Shown: positions 1 to 3,849 of the stretch, in pieces | Position numbering within the stretch: position 1 is the first letter of the stretch | Layout: every line of letters begins with the position of its first letter | The notes under the pieces: generated by a model | Seen by the model: the letters and a program-made list of their open reading frames with translations, nothing else | Told to the model about the DNA's origin: nothing | Database searches by the model: none | DNA from: 66-474 sp035688305 | GTDB lineage: Bacteria > Pseudomonadota > Gammaproteobacteria > Xanthomonadales > Rhodanobacteraceae | Direction: 5' to 3' | Assembly: GCA_035688305.1 (NCBI GenBank) | Contig: DASSNC010000055.1 | Span: forward strand, 1-6,748 | Length of the DNA: 6,748 nt | Made by a program: the position numbers and the translations under genes

Positions 1-1101
1 GCGATCCTGCTCTCGGCCATCATGTTCATGGGCACCGCGATCTGCGGCACGATGCCCTCGTACGACTGGAACCTGGTGATGTGCTTCATGATGGGCGCGG
101 CCGCCGGCGGCATGCTGCCGATCGCGTTCACCCTGATGGCCGAAACCATACCCACCGCGCACCGCGGCTGGCTGCTGGTGGCGCTCGGCGGGATCGGCAC
201 CTCGGCCGGCTATCTCGCCGCCTCCGGCGCGGCGACGCTGCTGGAACCGGATTTTTCCTGGCGTGCACTATGGCTGCTGAACCTGCCGACCGGCGCACTG
301 ATCGTGTTCCTCAACCGCTTCATTCCCGAGTCGCCGCGCTTCCTCGCCAGGAACGGGATGGACGCGCAGGCACGTGCGGTGCTGGCGCGATTCGCAGGCT
401 CCGGCAACGCGATCCGGCTCGCCGAAGGCGACGAGGGCGATACGCACATCCTCGAAATCGTGCACCCGGTCGCCGAAGTGCGCCAGTTGCTGCGCGGCCG
501 CTATGCGCGGATCAGCGCGGGACTGGCGGTATGCGGCCTGGCCTGGGGCCTCGCGAATTTCGGCTTCATGCTGTGGCTGCCCGGCAACCTGCTGAAACTG
601 GGCGTGGACGCGCACGGTGCCAGCACACTGCTGGCCAAGTCCGCCCTGCTGGCGATCCCGGGCATCCCGGTGGTGGTGTGGCTGTACCAGCGCTGGAGCA
701 GCATCCGGACCCTGGTGCTTTTCATCGCGCTGACCGCGCTCGCGTTGCTCGCTTTCCTGGCCATCGCATTGCTGAAACTGCGAACCGATACGATCACCAT
801 CGCCAGCACAGTCGCGTTGCTGGTCGGCATCAGCGGGGTGATCGCGACGATGATCCCATACTCGGCGGAAATCTATCCGGTGCACCTGCGCGGCACCGGC
901 TCCGGCCTGATCGCGGCGAGTTCGAAAGCGGGCGGCATCCTCGGCGCGGGCCTGGGCGTGCTCGGGCTGTTCGACCACCTCGCGATCTCCGCGCTGGCGA
1001 TCGCCGTGCCGATGGTGCTTTCCGCGATACTCTTGCTGCGCGCAGGGGTGGAAACCCGCGGGCATGCGCTGGAGGCGATCCAGACCGCGCTTTCGGAGTA
1101 A
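1..1101 (+). CDS. MFS transporter, metabolite/sugar:H+ symporter type (5' end missing)
   Basis: This is an inner-membrane major facilitator superfamily carrier, probably a proton-coupled importer of a small organic substrate. The reading frame is open from base 1, so the gene starts before the window; 366 residues are visible and roughly the first 80 (helices 1-2 and the loop with the GRR-type motif) are missing. Visible family motifs, numbered from the first complete codon: an A-E-T-I-P...H-R-G loop at 47-56, PESPR at 109-113, A-E-I-Y-P...R-G-T-G at 289-300, and E-T-R-G at 351-354 just after the last helix. These are the recurrent motifs of the sugar-porter/NiaP-like/aromatic acid symporter branches. 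Hydrophobic segments alternate as expected, with a central charged loop near 115-165 separating the two halves. The substrate cannot be told from sequence. The gene runs towards the endonuclease gene, which lies 13 bases beyond its stop on the other strand. GC is high, like aceE. Confidence 0.88.
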   Translation, partial: AILLSAIMFMGTAICGTMPSYDWNLVMCFMMGAAAGGMLPIAFTLMAETIPTAHRGWLLVALGGIGTSAGYLAASGAATLLEPDFSWRALWLLNLPTGALIVFLNRFIPESPRFLARNGMDAQARAVLARFAGSGNAIRLAEGDEGDTHILEIVHPVAEVRQLLRGRYARISAGLAVCGLAWGLANFGFMLWLPGNLLKLGVDAHGASTLLAKSALLAIPGIPVVVWLYQRWSSIRTLVLFIALTALALLAFLAIALLKLRTDTITIASTVALLVGISGVIATMIPYSAEIYPVHLRGTGSGLIAASSKAGGILGAGLGVLGLFDHLAISALAIAVPMVLSAILLLRAGVETRGHALEAIQTALSE

Positions 1102-1114
1102 AGCCCCCGCGACC

Positions 1115-2002
1115 TCAATTGCGCACGTCACCACGCATTTGGCGTAGATGAGCGATGAAGGCCTGATCGAGAGAGAACTTGCCGTCTTCGAAAATGATCT
1201 GAGCCACGTACTTCTTTGACCTGCTCAAGCCCAGCTGAGCCGAAACGTTCACCCCCGTGATATCCCCCACCTTGAGCGCGGCAGATGGAGTGACTACAAA
1301 GACAATCTTCTTCTCTCCTGCTCCTTGCGCATCCACCCGATCATAAGATTGCAGTTTTCGAAAGATGCCACTTCTCAGCTGAAGCTCTCTCTGAACTTGC
1401 GGGTCGCTCGGGAAGGAATCTTCGAAATCAACAATGGTGCGCAAGTCCACCGCGAAAGCCTCCTGATCAAAGAGATGCGCAATGGCAATCGGGACGCCAA
1501 AGCGCTGCTGCCATCTTTGCAGCCGAGGCAAGTCCTCCAGCTTCACCCAGATATTTGGCGCTACGGGCGGATTGGCGTGCTTGTAAGCGCGGCGATCAAA
1601 GTCGGCCTGAGTTCTTGGCTTCCAGTTCCGACCATTCATTTCAGCTGCTTGATAGGGCGAAAATTCAACCTCAATCGCCGCACACGCCTTGCGCAAAATC
1701 TTCATCAAGGCTGCGTCGGATTGGATCTGCGAAGCTCGCAGGGTTGTCAGGTCAGTGTGAGCTAGCAAGTCGAAATCAGCTGATGTCAATACCGCGCGCT
1801 CGAACACGAGCAAATCGGGTTCCTTGACATCGGTATCGTCGTCAAGTGGATCGCCATCTTCGGAAATCTGTGACAAGCCTAGACGAGTACAACACAGTCC
1901 GGTGGGGTGCGTGTTCAGAGCCATGGCCAGCAAGTCTTCGGCCCACCGGCTGGTCGCAAACCGATGATTGAAGTCAACGCCACGCCCACGCCGCTTGGTC
2001 AT
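1115..2002 (-). CDS. Type II restriction endonuclease, PD-(D/E)xK fold with E-x-E active site (possibly AccI-like)
   Basis: This is a probable site-specific DNA endonuclease of 295 residues, partner of the methyltransferase at 2314-3843. The chosen start is the ATG two bases after the controller gene's stop codon. The same frame is open upstream to an ATG at 2065, but that extension lies wholly inside the controller gene. Seen: P62-D63 followed by hydrophobic residues, then I-E-V-E-F-S-P-Y at 110-117. The spacing and strand-like character fit a PD-(D/E)xK core in which the usual lysine is replaced by glutamate (E111-x-E113), as in BamHI. Further on, a W-V-K-x-E-D-L then R-W...G-V-P-I...F-D-x-x-A-F-A-V-D-L stretch (about 151-190) recalls the AccI family from memory; this is not verified. 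Function rests on this motif plus the position in a C-R/M layout. The recognition sequence is not readable from sequence. The gene is likely co-transcribed with and dependent on the controller. GC is near 50%, well below the flanking host genes. Confidence 0.78.
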   Translation of the reverse strand: MTKRRGRGVDFNHRFATSRWAEDLLAMALNTHPTGLCCTRLGLSQISEDGDPLDDDTDVKEPDLLVFERAVLTSADFDLLAHTDLTTLRASQIQSDAALMKILRKACAAIEVEFSPYQAAEMNGRNWKPRTQADFDRRAYKHANPPVAPNIWVKLEDLPRLQRWQQRFGVPIAIAHLFDQEAFAVDLRTIVDFEDSFPSDPQVQRELQLRSGIFRKLQSYDRVDAQGAGEKKIVFVVTPSAALKVGDITGVNVSAQLGLSRSKKYVAQIIFEDGKFSLDQAFIAHLRQMRGDVRN

Positions 2003-2004
2003 GT

Positions 2005-2214
2005 TCAGAGGTCCCGAAACAGCTCTGACAGGCTGAAGTTCAGCGCACTGGCAATGGCGCGACACGTCTGCAAGGAAGGGTTGCGATGCCCGCGCTCAAG
2101 CGAAGAGATGTAAGTGACGTGCAGCTTTGAGGCGGCGGCAAGCGCCTCCTGAGTGAGACCGCGGCGGGCACGCAAATCCCTGACCCGCTTGCCGAAGCGA
2201 AGTCTTACATCCAT
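2005..2214 (-). CDS. R-M controller (C) protein, XRE-family helix-turn-helix regulator
   Basis: This is a small DNA-binding regulator of 69 residues, close in size to known C proteins (about 80). It presumably works as a homodimer on the C-box in the divergent intergenic region. It is essentially one HTH_3 domain: a first helix with G-K-R-V-R-D-L-R (8-15), the L-T-Q-E-A-L-A helix (20-26), a turn, the recognition helix H-V-T-Y-I-S-S-L-E-R-G (32-42), then H-R-N-P-S-L (43-48), a run typical of C proteins, and a final dimerisation helix pair ending L-S-E-L-F. The start used is the ATG at 2214. An in-frame GTG at 2256 would add 14 residues but lies inside an inverted repeat. The ribosome site is weak: AGGG ten bases before the ATG. 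The gene overlaps nothing and is followed after two bases by the endonuclease ATG, so the two are probably translationally coupled. Expected role: delay endonuclease expression after entry into a new host and limit methyltransferase expression. Confidence 0.88.
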   Translation of the reverse strand: MDVRLRFGKRVRDLRARRGLTQEALAAASKLHVTYISSLERGHRNPSLQTCRAIASALNFSLSELFRDL

Positions 2215-2240
2215 TCGAGCGATCGCCCTACTTGACCCCT

Positions 2241-2256
2241 GTGTCGGTTGCGACAC
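2241..2256. repeat. Inverted repeat GTGTCG-GTTG-CGACAC
   Basis: Perfect 6-base arms surround a 4-base loop. On the C-R transcript it could form a small hairpin close to the predicted 5' end; on DNA it could be a second protein-binding site. It differs in sequence from the C-box at 2284-2294. Confidence 0.6.
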
Positions 2257-2260
2257 TATT
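2255..2260 (-). promoter_or_regulatory. Candidate -10 element of the C-R operon
   Basis: Read on the minus strand this is AATAGT, four of six matches to TATAAT. Transcription would begin near 2248, giving a leader of about 34 bases before the controller ATG. The C-box centre (2289) would then lie near -41, a usual position for an activator that contacts RNA polymerase. No good -35 hexamer sits at 17 bases (TATGGG there), consistent with an activator-dependent promoter. An alternative -35, TTGACT at 2296-2291, overlaps the C-box but has no good -10 at the right distance. Confidence 0.35.
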
Positions 2261-2287
2261 GGCTGAGCGGGGAAATTCCCATAGACT
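2259..2287 (+). promoter_or_regulatory. Candidate methyltransferase promoter
   Basis: TTGGCT (2259-2264) and TAGACT (2282-2287) are separated by 17 bases, each matching four of six consensus positions. Transcription would start near 2294, just before the ribosome site and ATG at 2314. The -10 overlaps the left arm of the C-box, so bound C protein would block it, giving repression of the methyltransferase. An alternative is TTGACC at 2232-2237 with ACTATT at 2255-2260. Confidence 0.38.
2270..2280. repeat. Inverted repeat GGGAA-A-TTCCC
   Basis: Perfect 5-base arms around a single A, centred 14 bases from the C-box centre. It lies in the spacer of the candidate methyltransferase promoter. Its function is unknown; a regulator site or chance are both possible. 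Confidence 0.45.
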
Positions 2288-2294
2288 ATGAGTC
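2284..2294. promoter_or_regulatory. C-box-like operator GACT-ATG-AGTC
   Basis: The sequence is GACTATGAGTC: two 4-base arms, GACT and AGTC, around a 3-base centre, matching the known C-box consensus GACT-N3-AGTC bound by controller proteins. It lies 70-80 bases upstream of the controller ATG and 20-30 bases upstream of the methyltransferase ATG. A second full copy, expected about 20 bases away in many systems, is not clear on either side. Binding by the 2005-2214 product is inferred. Confidence 0.68.
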
Positions 2295-2303
2295 AATAAC
2301 GTC

Positions 2304-2307
2304 GAGG
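2304..2307 (+). promoter_or_regulatory. Ribosome binding site of the methyltransferase
   Basis: GAGG with six bases to the ATG at 2314. It supports this start over the in-frame TTG at 2248, which would read through the operator. Confidence 0.6.
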
Positions 2308-2313
2308 CGTTCG

Positions 2314-3843
2314 ATGGCACGGAATCGTTCAGCGGCATGGCACGCACGCGAATTGCTCCGCGACAGGGGTCAGTTCTGGACGCCGCAGTGGGTGGCGCGG
2401 GCAATGGTGCGGTATGTGTCGTACAACGCCGGCCCAATTTACGACGTGGGTGTCGGCTCGGGCGCATTTGCCGCGGCGATACGTTCCGTTCACCCGAATT
2501 GGGATTTCTCAAGGAAGTATCATGGTGCTGAACCAGATCTGGGCGCACTCCAGAATCTCGCGGAGCTGGGGTTCACGAAATCCGAGTTGCACGGAGTGAA
2601 GGCTCTGGACTTCAGCACCGTCACCAGTCTGGGGGACTGTCGAAGCGTCATTGCGAATCCGCCGTACATTCGGCATCACCGCTTGTCTTCCGCGACCAAG
2701 CAACGCTTGCGCAGGCAAGCCGCCAGCGAATGCGGCGTGCTCATAGACGGGCGAGCTGGACTGCATGTTTACCTGCTGATCCATGCGCTGCATTTGCTGC
2801 CCGAAGACGGCAGGCTTGCTTTCATCGTTCCTTCCGACGTAGTGGAAGGCATATTTGCGCGCCCTTTGTGGGAGTGGATCGCCTCCCGGTTTTGCGTGGA
2901 CGCGTGTGTCCGCTTCACGCCGGAAGCGACTCCGTTTCCGGGTGTGGACACCAATCCTGTTGTGCTGTTCATCCGCCGATCGGCTCCTCGTCCTCATTTC
3001 ATGCAAGCAATCTGCAGCACCGAACAGACGCTGGCTTTTGAAGAGTGGGTCAGACGGAACATGCCGGAAGGTAATGGCCCGGAAATCTCTGCGTGCCGCT
3101 ACCCCATTGAACGCGCACTGGAACGTGGATTCGGCCGTGATCTCGACGATGCCCTGGGTGACTCCCTGCCCCTGTCCGCATTTGCCAGCACGCTGCGCGG
3201 CGTTGCCACAGGATGCAATGAATTTTTCTTCCTGAGCAGCGAGGAAATTAGAACCCGACGTCTGCCGCCGGAGTATTTCCTGCGTGCGGTCGGAAAGACT
3301 ACTGACGTGCAGGGCGATACCTTGACGCTGGACGATCTGGAACGCTTGGATAGCTCCGGCCGGCCCACTTGGCTGCTGTCTCTGCCTTCAATTACGCAAG
3401 AACGCTTGCCCGCGGCACTCCGCCACTATTTGGATGAGGGCCAAGAACTGGGCTTGCCAGCGCGAGCGCTAATCTCGCAACGCAATCCTTGGTACAAAAT
3501 GGAAGTGCGTCGCCCGCCAGCTTTTCTCTTTACCTATTTGGGGAGACGCTCAGCGCGATTCGTGCGCAACCTTGCAGGTGCCGTTCCGCTGACCGGCTTC
3601 ATCTGCGTCTATCCGCATTCGGAAACACCCGACTCCATCGAAAGACTATGGCAAACCATATCCGATCCGGAAACGCTCGCCCATCTTAAGCATGTCGGCA
3701 AGACATACGGCGGCGGAGCGATCAAGGTTGAACCGAAATCGCTCGCGAACTTGCCGATCCCGATGCCGGTCATACGCCGATATGGACTGCAACCCGCCAT
3801 TCGCGCCAGTGCGGAGCAATCGACTCTCGCACTGACGCTCTAG
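2314..3843 (+). CDS. Type II N6-adenine DNA methyltransferase, gamma type (Eco57I/TaqI-like)
   Basis: This enzyme transfers a methyl group from S-adenosylmethionine to adenine N6 in the recognition site shared with the neighbouring endonuclease, protecting host DNA. The product is 509 residues. Motifs appear in gamma order: motif X G-Q-F-W-T-P at 19-24; motif I D-V-G-V-G-S-G-A-F at 44-52 (AdoMet loop); an acidic E73 in G-A-E-P-D (motif II); D99 (motif III); catalytic NPPY at 115-118. The C-terminal half is the target-recognition region and carries N-P-W-Y (391-394), an F-T-Y-L-G-R-R segment, an A-G-A-V-P-L-T-G-F segment, and a Y-G-G-G...E-P-x-x-L-x-x-L-P-I-P tail, all familiar from complete type II methyltransferases of this group. 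The start is the ATG at 2314: GAGG lies six bases upstream and motif X then sits at the normal distance from the N terminus. A TTG at 2248 in the same frame would add 22 residues across the control region and is unlikely. The gene diverges from the C-R operon and ends six bases from the aceE stop codon. GC is about 53% in a counted line. Confidence 0.93.
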   Translation: MARNRSAAWHARELLRDRGQFWTPQWVARAMVRYVSYNAGPIYDVGVGSGAFAAAIRSVHPNWDFSRKYHGAEPDLGALQNLAELGFTKSELHGVKALDFSTVTSLGDCRSVIANPPYIRHHRLSSATKQRLRRQAASECGVLIDGRAGLHVYLLIHALHLLPEDGRLAFIVPSDVVEGIFARPLWEWIASRFCVDACVRFTPEATPFPGVDTNPVVLFIRRSAPRPHFMQAICSTEQTLAFEEWVRRNMPEGNGPEISACRYPIERALERGFGRDLDDALGDSLPLSAFASTLRGVATGCNEFFFLSSEEIRTRRLPPEYFLRAVGKTTDVQGDTLTLDDLERLDSSGRPTWLLSLPSITQERLPAALRHYLDEGQELGLPARALISQRNPWYKMEVRRPPAFLFTYLGRRSARFVRNLAGAVPLTGFICVYPHSETPDSIERLWQTISDPETLAHLKHVGKTYGGGAIKVEPKSLANLPIPMPVIRRYGLQPAIRASAEQSTLALTL

Positions 3844-3849
3844 GGGCGT

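Larger units (their letters stand above)
2215..2313. promoter_or_regulatory. Divergent control region of the R-M cassette
   Basis: These 99 bases separate the ATG of the controller (minus strand) from the ATG of the methyltransferase (plus strand). Within them lie three perfect inverted repeats (2241-2256, 2270-2280, 2284-2294) and candidate promoter elements in both directions. It is the only non-coding stretch in the cassette, so both promoters and the C-protein operator must be here or in the adjoining coding ends. Confidence 0.8.
1115..3843. other. C-controlled type II restriction-modification cassette (R-C operon divergent from M)
   Basis: Three genes form a self-contained unit: endonuclease and controller on the minus strand, methyltransferase on the plus strand, sharing one control region. 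This is the layout of PvuII-type C-controlled systems. GC in counted 60-base lines is 50% (1141-1200) and 53% (2461-2520), against 70% in aceE (5161-5220), which suggests horizontal acquisition. No transposase, integrase, tRNA or flanking direct repeat is visible at either edge, so the mode of entry is unknown. All three genes look intact. Confidence 0.82.

Noticed and set aside
1102..1114. Possible bidirectional terminator between the transporter and endonuclease genes
   Set aside because: Only 13 bases, C-rich, with no inverted repeat.
268..1134. Long minus-strand open frame opposite the transporter
   Set aside because: Arg/Gln/Ala-rich translation without motifs; a shadow of a high-GC gene.
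2003..2065. Longer endonuclease start at ATG 2065 (21 extra residues)
   Set aside because: The extension lies entirely within the controller gene, and the ATG at 2002 directly after the controller stop is the usual C-R junction.
2215..2256. GTG 2256 start of the controller (14 extra residues)
   Set aside because: It lies in an inverted repeat with no clear ribosome site; the 69-residue form already holds the whole helix-turn-helix domain.
2248..2313. Upstream TTG start of the methyltransferase (22 extra residues)
   Set aside because: It would translate across the operator and promoter region; ATG 2314 has a GAGG site and places motif X normally.
1115..3843. A wholly new defence system rather than R-M
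   Set aside because: All three genes fit the established C-controlled type II R-M plan; no additional gene is present in the cassette.
1102..3849. Flanking direct repeats or target duplication around the cassette
   Set aside because: The edge sequences (AAGCCCCCGCGACC and GGGGCG) share no convincing repeat.
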